A stretch of 64,000 nucleotides of DNA, from the NCBI GenBank assembly GCA_001600415.1, contig BCJX01000009.1, positions 1 to 64,000 on the forward strand, read 5' to 3'. Shown in pieces: positions 9,691 through 21,198 of the stretch (position 1 is its first letter; each line of letters opens with the position of its first letter). This stretch comes from Pascua guehoae. Lineage: Eukaryota > Basidiomycota > Tremellomycetes > Trichosporonales > Trichosporonaceae. Both the position numbers and the translations under genes were made by a program. The notes beneath the pieces are model-generated. The model worked only from the letters and a program-made list of their open reading frames with translations, made no database searches and had not been told where the DNA came from.

Positions 9691-10715
9691 CAATTGGGTA
9701 ACCCGCAAGTGCTCAGGTGTTGCCGCGCATGCAAGCGTGGGCGGGATTGGAAAGAATTGAATAATTATTAAACCAAAAATGTGGCGGCACGATAATTACA
9801 ACCCATTGGCATATGAAACGTTGGGGTGGCCGAGACGCACACAGCTGTAGCCCAGGAGAACACCCCCAAGACAATCTTGTCAGCCGAGTCAAACTGTCTC
9901 GACTCGAGGGCTACGAGCACAACTGCGTGCAGTTCAGTGGTGCGCTTATCGTTCGTTGGCACTGCCACATGTGACACGGGACAAGTCACAAATCGTGGCC
10001 GTGTGACGTCATGACCCGGATGCTCGGCCGCTGCCGTCCACAGTACTATTCCGAACTTCGTGCACAAATCCACAGCGCCTAGCTGGGCGATGCAGGGGGG
10101 GTTTCACGGCAGGGATCGAGGTGATAAGCATGTGCCACTCAAAGGCTATATTGATCGCGAAGAGGACAGCCTGCTGGTCTACTATAGGGAGGCTGACGAG
10201 AGTGGTTGGCAACAAGCGCGTGCCAAAGACAGGTGGGTGGCTGTGGCAACATGCCTCTAGTGGCGGTCGGGGATGCTCGCTTCATTGTGTCCAGATTCGC
10301 GTGAGGACAAACCTATGCTGATGATAGCATTCCGGCGACGTTGTAGGTGTGCAGCAAGGAGGTGGAAGAAAGGCAATTGGGGGTTAGGGTGTGCACAATC
10401 GACCCTCGAGGCACATATTGTACAAAAGACGATCCCTCGTGGTCGTTTTGGTTTTCTTCATCTCACCACCTCCTCCCATCTCGTCACCCCCTCTTTCCTA
10501 CTCCACCTCTTATCTCGATTCCCACCGTACAGTGTTCATGCTCAATACCGCACCCCCGAAGCTCAATGTGACGATACTTTCCGATCGCACCTGCAGTCAA
10601 CGTACATGTATTCCATTTCAATATGGCAGTGTCCATGGCACATTTCGGTCCCAGCGACCCCTAGATACAAACGCCACAATGAAGCCCAACTCGAGCCCCG
10701 AGTCTAATCTATACT
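9691..10715. other. Intergenic, about 1 kb
   Basis: No gene is supported. A perfect TGACGTCA (CRE-type palindrome) is at 10004-10011, and an AT-richer patch lies at 9755-9795. The CT-rich stretch at 10430-10560 lies 3' of the minus-strand fusion gene and is not obviously a promoter for anything here. Confidence 0.45.
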
Positions 10716-13700
10716 CTACACCGGATACAATGTCAACTTTCTGAGCCTCGTCGAGTGAATGGCATACCAAAACGGCGTCCTCTCCTGGACCGCCTCGTTC
10801 ATGTCGCTTCCGTCTGGCGGGTAGAGAAAGGCGTCGCGCACGAGCATGAGGTTTGCCTGCATTTGCTCGAGCTCTGCCCAGGTGTAGCCGAGGAGAATCT
10901 CTTCGAGGCGCTCGATATCCCATTCGTTGATAAACACTGCAAACTTGGACCAGTCGAAAACGTCCCAGAACATGTGGTGTGTTTGGTCGCCAATGAGCAC
11001 GGGGATGCAGCCGCCGTACACGACATCAATCGTGCGTGTCGCCCACCCCGTGGTGCCTCGCGGGAGGGGGCAAAAGACGGTATCGTTGATGGTCTGGAGA
11101 TAGTCATAGTTTGGCTTCAAGCTCTGCCAGAAAATGTCGAGTTTGTCACCGCCCTCGAGACGACCAGGCGACACTTGGCGCTTGCAGTCGAGCTTTTTGC
11201 GCACGACCGCCCCGGCTTCGATAATGTCGGTCCGGCCCTTGAAGGTCGTGAGGATGCTGCGTTGGCGGATGGGTTTTACCATTAAAACGTCGCCAAAGGT
11301 GGTGCGCAGCTTGTCCTGGAGGCACGTCCGCGCGGGAATGACAACGTCCTGGTCCGGGTGGTAGCACGGAGAGTACAGATCGCCCATGGGAGACCATCCC
11401 GTGACGCGGTCGTGCCGCTGCTCGCCCTTTGGGTAGCGACGAAGCATAATGGGGTCGCGCCAGTGGGCGTTGCACCGCCCAAAGTCGTGCGTAAACGGCA
11501 TGATAAAGTCGGCCGTGTCGGGCTCCTTTGGCACAGACAGTTGCTTGATGCCATTGTCAATCCATTCGGTCGGATCCGGGTGCTGCTGTCAGCCGCTGAA
11601 TACGACGCGCCGCTCACATCAAAAAAGTTGTTAAAGTTGTAAAATGGCAAAAACACCATCGACTTTGTCGCCTCGTACGGCTTGGAAATGAGCGCGGCGG
11701 CCGTCTCCATGGCCGTGTCGGCGGAAAAGCAGCCAAACAGTGAATTCTGGAGCGCGAAAAACTTGTGTCCATTCTCCTTTTTCACCTCTTCGACATGGTC
11801 GGGATCGCGAACAGTCGTCAACAGGGGCCACTCGGGCGAATGGGCAAAGTATCGCCGGGCGTCGGGGTTGAGAATATTGGCCCACGACGACCGCTCGACG
11901 CCGTCCACGAGCGCCTTGTCGCCGAGGTTGTCCTTGTCAACGGGCGGGTACGACAAGACGGGCATGTTGGCAAAATCGCCAAAGGGAAAGCGCGAGCGGG
12001 GCACACACCCTGCTGCGTGGCCGCAGAGGCAGTCGCCCGTGTCGACGCACAAGGTCGGGTGGTCGCACGCGGTGGAACAGGTGGCCCCGTACCTGCGCAT
12101 ACGCCAGTCAGGCGCACGGCCGCCCGGCAGCTCGGCCTCGTGCAGCACAATGGGATGGTCGAATGCGTCGAGCGCGTCGAGGCGGGTCTGCGCATAGTCT
12201 TCAGCATGCTTGAAGCGCGTACACATGGTGGTCATTTGCGACGCATTAAACGCCAGCCATGTACTGGTGCGAACATCGAGAATGTTGGACGCAAGAGCGT
12301 CGTCGCGGAATCCTGGCCACGGCGCGGGCTTGTCGGGGCAGCATATCGGCGTGATGCGGTGGGCATGCTCGCCTCCGAGATTGACAAAGCCAGTCGCAGG
12401 ATCAATGCGTGCGACAAACTGCGACGTGCCCGGTGGGTCGGCAAAGTAAAAATCCTTGGTAGCGAGTTTAAACTTTATACTCGCCGTCTGGTCGTCGGAT
12501 ACCTTGGCTTCAAGCTCCCACAATGCCGGGTTGGTCACTGTCGCCCACTTTGCCGTGTCGTCCCAGCTGCCCTTGTCACTCTTGCCCGCTGGAACAAAGT
12601 GCGCATACTCGATCCAGCCGCTCTTGCCCTCGCGGTCGACACTACGCGACAAGGTGACGGTGCAGCCGTCCAGGGCGGCAAGGTCCTTGATACCCGTGGA
12701 GCGCTTGCCCCCACAAAGAAACGGCTCGGACGCACTCTTCTTGCGCAGGTAGCTGGTCGTGTCTTGCAAAAACTCTGTGGCAAGGCGGTGGAGACCCTCG
12801 TCGATGCTGACACGCGCCTTGTACCCGAGCACGGTGGACCCCTTGACGGTGCTTCCCACATAGCGCGATGGGAAGCGGTCGTCGCCGGGAATGGTCCGAA
12901 GTGGCGACGACGAGTTTGTAAGCCACAGAGTCTTGCGGATGAGTGTCATTGCCGAGGTTGACACGCTCGTGCCGGTATTGAAAACCTCGACGAGGCCCTT
13001 TGTCGGGAGCCACGCGTTTGTTTTGGCGTGCAGACGCGAGACGGCGAGCGACATGGCATCGACAACATCTTCAACAAACACCATGTCGAGCTGGCGGTCA
13101 GGTCTAGTTTCGGACACGACTCACATCCTGGTCGCCTCCGACCATCTGGATCGGGCGGTTGGAGATTGCGTTGCGCATAATCGCAGGGATGAGGCGCTCA
13201 GGGTGGTCCTTTGCGGACCCGTACACATTGGACAGGCGGAGAATGACCGCATTGAGCTTTTTGCTGCCGTCGGAGGTCACCTTGGCGACGTAGCTGGTGA
13301 TGACGTCCTCGGCCTCGGCCTTAGACTTGCCGTAGACGTTGGCGGGGCTGTGCGGCGCGTCCTCTTCAATGGGCAACACGTCGGGGTTTCCGTAAACCTG
13401 GGCGTTAGAAAGAATCGAACAGCGCCCGAATGACTCGTGCGAGTTGAGGTCCGACCCCCCGGCCGAGACGCGAACAGCGCCCGAATGACTCGTGAGAGTT
13501 GAGGTCCGACCCCCCGCCGAGACACGGGTACTCACCTCTCGCGAGCTCGCCTGGATAAACCATCCACTCTTCATGGCCTCGAGGACAAGCCGTGTGCCGC
13601 GCACGTTGACGTCTGTACAGTCTGGCTGATTCTCAAGACACCACAGCACGCGTGAGACGGCAGCGAGGTGGATGACGCCCTTGACGCCCCGCATAGAGTC

Positions 13701-14185
13701 GCGCAAGACGTCGGGGTTGCGGAGGTCGCCGATGACAACATCGAGGTCGCCGTCGGGGTATTCGTCCCTGATGGCATCCGCCTCGTCGTCAAAGAAGATT
13801 GTGTCGAGCACCGTGACGGGAATGCGCGCACGCAACAAGCGTCGGACCACGCGTTTGCCTCGTCGTCAGCATTGACCCAGGCTGTCCCCCGACTCACCAA
13901 TCATGCCCCCACCGCCCGTGACGAGCACGCGCCCCTCCGCCGACGGGAGGATTGCCTCGCGGCCATAGTCGCTTCCGGCTGGCGCAGTATTGTAGACGGG
14001 CGATTGAATCCAGTATTGCAAAGACGACGTTGCAGAGGTTCCTGAGCGTATGAATTGCTGGCATTAGCAAACAGAGGCCAAAGCGAGGTGGGGCTCACCA
14101 GGCTCTCTATGGTGAGCAGAATGGCGATAACAGCGTACAAGACGAGGCCGCGCCGCCTCAGGGGATGAGCTCGAAACCCCAGCAT
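10716..14185 (-). CDS. Type II membrane fusion protein: NAD-dependent sugar epimerase + GT47 exostosin glycosyltransferase, 1060 aa
   Basis: Six exons (14185-14099, 14057-13898, 13858-13536, 13397-13125, 13090-11618, 11582-10716) splice in frame. The N-terminus is a short Arg-rich cytosolic tail and one signal anchor (about residues 13-30, VLYAVIAILLTI). An extended SDR domain follows: TGGGGMIG dinucleotide-binding loop near 75-82, GDLRNPDVL, HLAAVSR, ASSREVYG, and the catalytic Y212-x3-K216 (YGKSK). A middle region (about 370-770) includes a cysteine-rich EGF-like patch near 615-640. The last ~290 residues are a clear exostosin/GT47 domain, with CYHPDQDVVIPARTC, FCPLPRGTTGWATR, TIDVVYGGCIPVLIGD and DWSKFAVFINEWDI. 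Inference: a Golgi enzyme that could interconvert a nucleotide sugar and transfer it. Sugar and acceptor are unknown. All introns are 34-41 bp except 13398-13535, which contains an internal duplication. Confidence 0.88.
13398..13535 (-). repeat. Intron with an internal ~55-bp tandem duplication
   Basis: The third intron of the epimerase-GT47 gene is 138 bp, against 34-41 bp for its other introns. Two near-identical copies of a segment containing GTCGGACCTCAACTC and CACGAGTCATTCGGGCGCTG lie side by side (about 13425-13480 and 13481-13533). The donor (GTGAGT) and acceptor (CTAAC...CCCAG) are outside the duplicated block, so splicing should be kept. Confidence 0.8.
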
Positions 14186-16299
14186 ACCAGTGGGACGACC
14201 ACCCGTCTTAAAATGTACGAGTATAGCTCAAAGGATAAGAGGGAGAGTGTTGAATGCTCGTCCCTGTTGATACCACGTCCATGCTGTGTGCCGGACACGC
14301 CGTCGGGGGCAATTGTGGTCAAGGTGGGGGCTGATCACCTCTGGTAGCTAACACGACACATGCAATGGTTGGTACCTTTTGGCGGCTCTGATAGACTGCA
14401 GTCATGTCGGGACGGATGCCATGAGTAGCTTTCGACACGTGAGAAGACGGGCTAGATTCGAACTACTAGAATGACCAAAGGCACCCCACGGGACCTCAAT
14501 TGTTGGGTCGGGTGTGTTTGATGGCCGCCCGCCCCAGACAAGCATACCACGGGCATTCCCTTGCTGACGGCAACCTTGAACCCCCCGGCCCTCTTGGCGA
14601 CAGTGTGGCGCGCCATTGCGTGGGAAAACTCGAGGGGCCTCTTAATGGAATGGAGCCAGTGTCCACGCCAACTTACCACACCAACAGGACTCTTCAGGGA
14701 TGACAACTCAAAACCTGCCAGACCTCTGGTGTTTGACCCGACTTTGGACTCGCACTAGGTTATATGCGCCATGGCGCACCCGCTGCTGGCGCCAGTCTTT
14801 GGCCGCAGCAGTCAGCCTGCTACCCGAGACGGCTGATCGCTATCAGCCTCATGCATCCCTTCCGTCGGGTCTCGGGCGGCCACATGCGGAGTATTTATCC
14901 CTCGTTTATCAAACAAAAGTGAGACAAATGAGTCGAGTCCGCACAGGTCGCGAGCGTGCAGGCGCCAAGGATCGGGTCCCTGTAATGCTTGACCGTTGTC
15001 AATGCTCATTCTGTGCCACGCAGTCCTCCGGCCTTGTGAGTCACAACCCAGGTCCAGGTTAGATCTTACCGTCTCCGCGACGAGCTGACTCACACAATGC
15101 AAGGCAGTCACAGCGGCTTGGCAACCCGCCAGTGCCTCGGGCACCTCTGAAGGTTTACACCCGCCATATTCTTCAATCACCTCAGGAGAATCAGTCCCTG
15201 TCCCACGAGTTTCGACCTGAGACCACGGGCCATCGAAGGCGTCAGAATGTTTATCAGACTGGACATGTTCTCCAGGCACAGGAACGCGGAAAGAAGCAGA
15301 TAGGTACAGCCTCCGTCAAAAAGGTCCGTTAAGCGGCGCAGGGATGCCGTGGCATGCTGCTCTGAGGTGCTGCTGAGAGGAGCGTTCGGCAGCACGAGAC
15401 AGTATCACCCTGCGCCACTTAACAGACCTTATTGACGGAGGCTGTACACAGGGCAGTTGCTGGAGCTGCCGTTGCTCGACAGAGTGTCCCCGCCATCATT
15501 CCGTCCACTGCAGCCAAGGTTATCGGCGGAATGAGACGCCTTTAGGGACCTCAAGTTTCGTGAGCGCCCTTGCGGGTGTAGTTTGGGTTCTGAATCTACG
15601 TCCGCGGCTGTGACATGGCGTCTTCCCATTCGCCCTGGCGTGTCTCACGACTACTGCTCCACCCTCCATTAACGGCTCCTGACTCCAACGCTTCATTAGC
15701 CCCTAGCCACGTCCTGGATGTTGGCAGGCTCACGGTCGGGTGAGGGGCTTGGAATGGGGTGGTAATGCCAGCTACAACTGGTCCACGTCCGCCACGTAAA
15801 TGGGTCCGCGCCGACAATCATGCACGAGGCGGGAACACCGCCGGCGTAGGACGTTTCCGACACCACAACGGCACTGTGATGAGGCCTGGCCTTACCACCA
15901 CGGCCCAAGAAACTAACACGTCGGCCATTGACCAGTCCGCTACGTCGCCGACAACTTGCACGCAACAGACCCCCAGATACGTACGCGCTACCCGAACACA
16001 CAGGGTACACGTCTAGCCAGAGCTCCATGGGACGCTACTTCCAGCTCAAGGGATGGGGCAAGGAGCGCCGCTGCGTGCTACACTCCCCGTTGCCACAAAC
16101 TAATAGTGACAGCTTTGATACTCTGGACCACCTTGGATGTAAAACCAGCGCTCATCAACACCCTACTGACACCAGACCAACTGACACCACTGCTCATTGC
16201 ACAGTCTGCATGTATACACTGTGTTCACTTTGTGTTCGGCACGTACTCTTCAAAGGTATCTCGCCATCCTTGTTTGATGTTGGTCACGCAAGTACGACC
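14186..16299. other. 2.1-kb gene-poor gap
   Basis: Several open frames occur on both strands, but none shows domain-like sequence or usable splice structure. The only strong feature is the inverted-repeat element at 15304-15447. This is the largest apparent gene desert in the window and may be a divergence point for older mobile insertions. Confidence 0.45.
15304..15447. mobile_element. 144-bp element with 40-bp terminal inverted repeats (MITE-like)
   Basis: The left arm (15304-15343, starting GTACAGCCTCCGTCAA) and the reverse complement of the right arm (15408-15447) agree at about 37 of 40 positions. The 64-bp centre has no coding potential and contains a small GATGCCGTGGCATG hairpin. Short non-coding elements with long inverted ends are typical of MITEs or other hairpin elements. 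The flanking bases (AG before the left end, AC after the right) do not show a clear target-site duplication, so the exact ends and mobility are not proven. A hairpin RNA source is an alternative. Confidence 0.7.
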
Positions 16300-18673
16300 C
16301 TACTCCGACTTGAGCGCCTTGGCCTCAATTTCGTCGAGCGCGGCACGCATCTTGCGGACCTCGGAGAGAATGACCGTCGACTCGGCGACAGTCGTGCTGT
16401 TAACCGTCAGCAAACCCCTCAACTACCCCAAACCTACTTTGGGAACGACTTTGTGAGCTCTGCAAAGTCGACCTTTGCGATTTCGCCCGACGGGTCGTTG
16501 CCGCGGGGGTCCAGGATGGCGGGGTCGTCGTCCTCCTCCTCGGGCGCCGAGCGGCCAAAGTACTGGTGGAGCATGCTGCGCTTGTGGTGGATGGCAGTCT
16601 CGTACAGGGCAATAACGCACAGGGGCACGAAGAAGATGATGGTCATGACGACGCGGTTCAGTTTCACATAGGCCTCGGGCGAGAGGATCCACTCGAACGG
16701 CGCGATTAAAAACGTCTCGATGAGGTTGAACGGCGCAGGGTAGACAAACGTGTCGGGTGCGCGAACTGGGCGTGAGCACGTCACACGCGAGGCGCAAACT
16801 CACTCATGCCAATCGTCTTGCCCGCAAAGAAGGCCAGGAACTCGTCCGTGGCATTGTCGTAGACGTCCGAGTACGCCGTGCCAAACAGCGCAATGAGGAC
16901 GTTGACGAGAATAATGGTCGTGACAAAGTTCCACGAGTAAAAGATGATGAGGCCAAACGGATACCCAAAGCGTTCGCCCGCCTGCTCAAAGTCGGGAGAC
17001 CCGAGCATGGCCTGGAGGAGGCTGTTGACGAGGAGGGTCACACCCGCATTGCCATCGCCAGTGTCGCCGTCGGCGGCGTCGAGAGCGTACATTGCCTGAG
17101 CAAAGCCGACCGACATGATGCCCAGCAGGATGAAGAAGATGGCCGACTCGCGACTTGAGGGTAAGCGCGACACCACCTCGTTCCACTTACAGCATGCGGA
17201 AGACGACGACCTGGAGCACACCGACCGTCTTGTATCCCTCAAACATAGTCACGAGTCGGACCCACATGAGCGGGGCAGCACACGAAAGCACCTGGAAGCT
17301 GCGCAGGTGGAGCATGCGGCGCTCTTCGCTGTCGCCGTCGTGCTCCATGCCCGCAAGACGAAGGGCAAACGCAGTCAGAAGGAGTGCCTCGGTAAGGAAG
17401 CTGACAACGGTCCAAAAGTTCTTTTCTCGTCAGCATTACGCAGTGCTTGGATACGCACAAAGGCAGCAATGGGATTCGGGGCGAGGCGGATCGTCTTGAA
17501 GAGCCTGAACACCTCTGGCTGTTAGCACCGAGCATCGAGCCCGTACCCACCGTCGATAAGGAACGCAAAGGTCATGACGTAGAGGGTAATCTCCCACCCG
17601 TTGAACGAGCGGTACGGGTTGATGGCATCGAGGGGACTGGTGTGAGCGACTACACTCGACCCACACGCACCTCTGGACCGTCTGCGAGTACACAAAGAGG
17701 TAGAAGAGCCAGACGATGATCCTAAACATGGACAGGTAGCGGGGGACAGCGAGACGAGCAGGGTCGAGGTGGTACCAAAAGCCGCCAGCGTCCGGGGCCA
17801 TGTGGTACTCGACATAGTCAATGTCTTGGTTGGCATTGTTGTGCTGGACGAGCGCGCCCTTCCAAAGCGCATCGACGACCTCTTGAGTCTCGTTGGAGCT
17901 GAGAAAGATCTGGGGGGTGTGAGCGGGGATGGTTTACACCGGCCTTACGGTGCAGTGCCCGTCCACGGCGAGTTCTAAAGCACATGACGCGCCGGAAATG
18001 TCGCCGTCGCTCTCGCGCCAGCGGAAGCGCTCGCTGAGGACACTGCGGAGGCGGTCGGGCGCCTTGCGCAAGAGGCGGCGCGCAATGACCTCGCACGCGG
18101 TCGCGCGGCACAGGGTCTCGTCATAGTCGGCGGGGTTGAGAATGCCTTCGCGGATGAAGAGAGCGCGGGCGCGGAGCAGTCTGGGGGGTTAGAAAGGGGA
18201 ACACTAGTCACTATGTTTACGCATCCACAAGAACACCTCTGTTGCACGCGGCAATTGGCACTCACGCAAACGGCACGGCCTCGCTAAAGTCGCCACCAGC
18301 CTTGTTGAACGCGTCGACCACGCCAGGGGTAATGATACGCGATGTCGGGTCGGTAATCTCATCCATCTCCACCTGGACGGGGAGGAGACGGATTGCGAGC
18401 GCGCGGACACGCTTGATGAGCTCTGGGGAAGTGAATCGCGAGTGAACAAGGGTCGGGGACAAGGTGGATGCGAGATTAGAAGCGGGGGGGCACGGTCAGC
18501 ATTGTCACCTTGGGCGCGAGCATGTGACGTCAGACGCGACGCGCAGACGTACGGGTGACAGTGTCCGCGCTCGGGTGGAGCGTCTGGACACTGGAGAGCG
18601 AGCGCTGGTCCTCTACGTCCTGTGGGTGGATTAGTAGTCGGGGGGGGATGAAAGAGCTCACGTTGTAGGGCAT
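16300..18673 (-). CDS. YVC1: Vacuolar TRP-type cation channel (Yvc1/TRPY family), 617 aa
   Basis: Eleven exons splice in frame from ATG 18673 to the TAG at 16300-16302: 18673-18662, 18619-18553, 18422-18266, 18180-17949, 17909-17671, 17636-17551, 17514-17459, 17420-17191, 17153-16804, 16765-16438 and 16396-16300. The N-terminal third is cytosolic and matches the fungal TRPY plan (IKRVRALAIRLLPVQVEM, then a conserved WYHLDPARLAVPRY segment before the first TM). Six or more hydrophobic segments follow, with the pore region between IFFILLGIMSVGFAQAMY and FSWNFVTTIILVNVLIALFG-like helices. The C-terminus has an acidic EEEDDDPAILD cluster, comparable with the calcium-sensing acidic patch of yeast Yvc1, then a coiled coil. 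Known role of the family: calcium release from the vacuole under stretch or osmotic shock. It shares an 884-bp divergent promoter with the next + strand hydrolase. Confidence 0.88.
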
Positions 18674-19557
18674 TGTGCACGACAGGATGGATGTGTGAGG
18701 AGAAGAGAAAAGAAAGGGCGGGGGATAGGGATGGCTGGGATTTAATTGAGACTGGGCACGCGGGCCCGTGCGCACGCACGCGTCGGGGCCCACTTCGGGG
18801 CATTTCTTGATCCGCAGCACATGACAGGCGCGTAGACAGGGCCGCGGGGGGTGCTCAATGACGGGACGGGGACAAGAGAAATGACGTAGTTGGAATGAGT
18901 TAACTGGGGGGCTGTTTTACACTCTCAAGATAGCAACATCGACCTTCTCGGCGATCGGCGATCGGCGGGGCCCGCTGCATGCTGGACCATCTCCAGCACC
19001 TTGCAAAGTTCTTTTGCGCGGTTCGGTTTCGGTGTGCTGTAGCCATATCATCCATTGTCCGGCCATGCTCGGCGTCGGCGACTGCAACGCAGTATAATCA
19101 ACTGACAAGGCCGCAATACGTGACGAGTGGTGCTCCATTGACCGGCTGACACATGACGCAGGCGCCCCTACAGGACACGGGCCCCGCCCAGCACTCCCCC
19201 GTCACCCAAGGCGGCTTCCAATCACCGCTATCAAGAGCAAGCCGACCCACTGCACCGTTCGATAACGCTGCTATAGTCGTGAACAACTCGACCCCGTTGC
19301 TCTCGTCTGCAGGACATGTTGCAAAAGCACAAATCGATTCCAATGGCTGTAACCCGTGCCTCGAGGCCAAACGGCGGCCGACGCCGGCGGCATGTTCGGC
19401 ATTCACCGCCTCCGCACGCCGACGCCTCTCGGCTATGCCCAAACCTTGAGCCGGCGCCTACTTAATATCCACGACGCACGGCACACGACAACAATTGTCG
19501 TGTCCCAACATTCTTCACCACTCCAACTGACCACACTCTCAAAGACATTCTACAGCC
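18674..19557. promoter_or_regulatory. Divergent promoter region between YVC1 and a hydrolase gene
   Basis: Two genes are transcribed away from each other across 884 bp. No gene lies inside. I see no clear TATA box; an ACAACAATTGTCGTG near-palindrome lies at about 19488-19502, some 60-70 bases before the hydrolase start. Confidence 0.45.
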
Positions 19558-20946
19558 ATGGCCCCCAAGGCACCCAAACGCGCGCGGAAAATCAAGCTCG
19601 ACCGGCAGGTCAAGCCGTGCCCGACGCCGTTTAGCGACCACGTCTACAAGACGCCCCACGGTGTCGCGTGCCCGCTGCGCGTCTGGCCCGCGACGGCGGG
19701 GAGCGGGGCGCGGCCGTGGCTCATCTGGTTCCATGGCGGGGGGTTGACGTGAGTTGGGGTCGTGTGCGGTTGTCCATGGGTGCTGATGCTTGCTCGTGGC
19801 CGCCATGTCTGACACTTGTCTCCGTTTCATCTCTACGCTCTCTTCCTTGCCCACTTTGGCGGACAGCATGGGCCAGCACTGGGTGCCAAACGCATGGGTC
19901 CTCCCTGCCTTTCGCTCGCGGGGCTACCACGTCGTGTCGGTGGGCTACCGCCTTCTGCCGCACGTGAGCATTGGCGATCAGGTCGAGGACGGCCAGGACG
20001 CCTTTACATGGTGCCGGTCCCACCTCGCATCGGCACTGGGTGCGCTGCGGGACGGGGGGTGGACGGGACCCACCGCAGTCGATATTGACCGGTACGTCGT
20101 CGGCGGCGAGAGCGGGGGCAACCTCATTGCGTCGCTGGGCGCGCACACGTTCCGGCCCATGGCGCGCGCCAGCGTGAGCATGTACGGCATGACAGACGTG
20201 CTCGACCTCGACCACTTCCACCCCCCATGCCCAGATACCCCCGAAGAGCAGGCGGCAGAGTTCCCCCTCCTCGGCGCCGCACCCGTGGCCGAGCTCGAGG
20301 CGTACATGGCCGACCGCGACCCTCGCAACGCCATCACCGACATTCCGTACCCGCACGAACTGCCGCCGGCCATGACGCCCGAAAACTTGCGCATCCACTA
20401 TGGTCTCCCCGACTATGTCGCCGACGAGCGCATCTACAAGCATTTCGACTATACCATTCTCCAGCACCGCACGCGCAACATGATCCGCACCGCCGGGCGC
20501 CACGAGCGGTTCGACAACGAGGCCGACTTTTTCAAAAGTCTCCGGCCATACTCGACCCAGCTCCTCGTCGAGGGCCTCGCAGACAAGGCAAAGACGCTGC
20601 CGCCGGGCGAATACGTCTTTCCGCCCACATACTTGCTCCACGGCGAAATGGACCACACCGTCCCCATCTACCACTCGCGCAGGCTCGCCGAGCGCTTGAA
20701 AGCCGTCGGCGTGCCCGTCGGCGAAGGGTACAACCCCACCGCAAAGCACGGGTGGGATAATATTCCTGTACGCGGTTGTGTTTGCGGACGCGGCTGACAT
20801 TGCAGGGCCCAGAGGACGCTCGGTGGAACAATTACATTGTCCCCGCCATGGACTTTATCGACTCGTACGTGTACAGCGACTCGCGCGGGGGCAAGCTCGC
20901 ACCTGTGGCCGTCCACAAGCAGCCGAGCAGGGAGAGCAGGCTGTAG
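19558..20946 (+). CDS. Alpha/beta hydrolase of the HSL/Abhydrolase_3 type, 410 aa
   Basis: Three exons: 19558-19748, 19867-20767 and 20806-20946, with introns of 118 and 38 bp. The oxyanion-hole motif HGGG is at about residues 59-62 and is split from the following MGQHWVPNAW segment by intron 1. The catalytic triad can be placed: S146 in GGESGGN, D326 in HGEMDHTVP, H358 in AKHGWDN. A Lys-rich N-terminus has no signal peptide, so a cytosolic enzyme is likely. The HGGG/GESGG pairing is typical of the hormone-sensitive-lipase family, acting on short acyl esters or related small molecules; the substrate is unknown. The gene is convergent with the next hydrolase, which is of a different subfamily, so this is not a tandem duplication. 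Confidence 0.85.
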
Positions 20947-21198
20947 ATAGACCGTGAATAGAATACCTTGCATATCTCGAGCTATCATGGGATTGGCCAA
21001 GTGTCGTCCGCTGCTGTCCCAATAGCACATCCAGTGCCATCTGCAGCTCCCCCACTAGCACGCAAGTCGCTGCTGTCCCAATAGCACATCCAGTGTCATC
21101 TGGAGCTCTCCCACTAGCAGCCAGTCTCATCCGCTGCTCTCCCACTAGCATCCACCATCTGCATCTACCCTCTGCCCCAACTCTACCCCAACTCTACC

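Noticed and set aside
10060..10260. Small + strand frame MHKSTAPSW...
   Set aside because: No promoter, no splice sites, no domain; too short to support alone.
14430..14480. A T-loop-like AGTTCGAATCT string suggesting a tRNA
   Set aside because: No matching acceptor, D or anticodon arms could be built around it.
15696..16671. Long frames on both strands next to YVC1
   Set aside because: The + frame overlaps YVC1 exons on the other strand and the minus frame has no domain or splice continuity with a start region.
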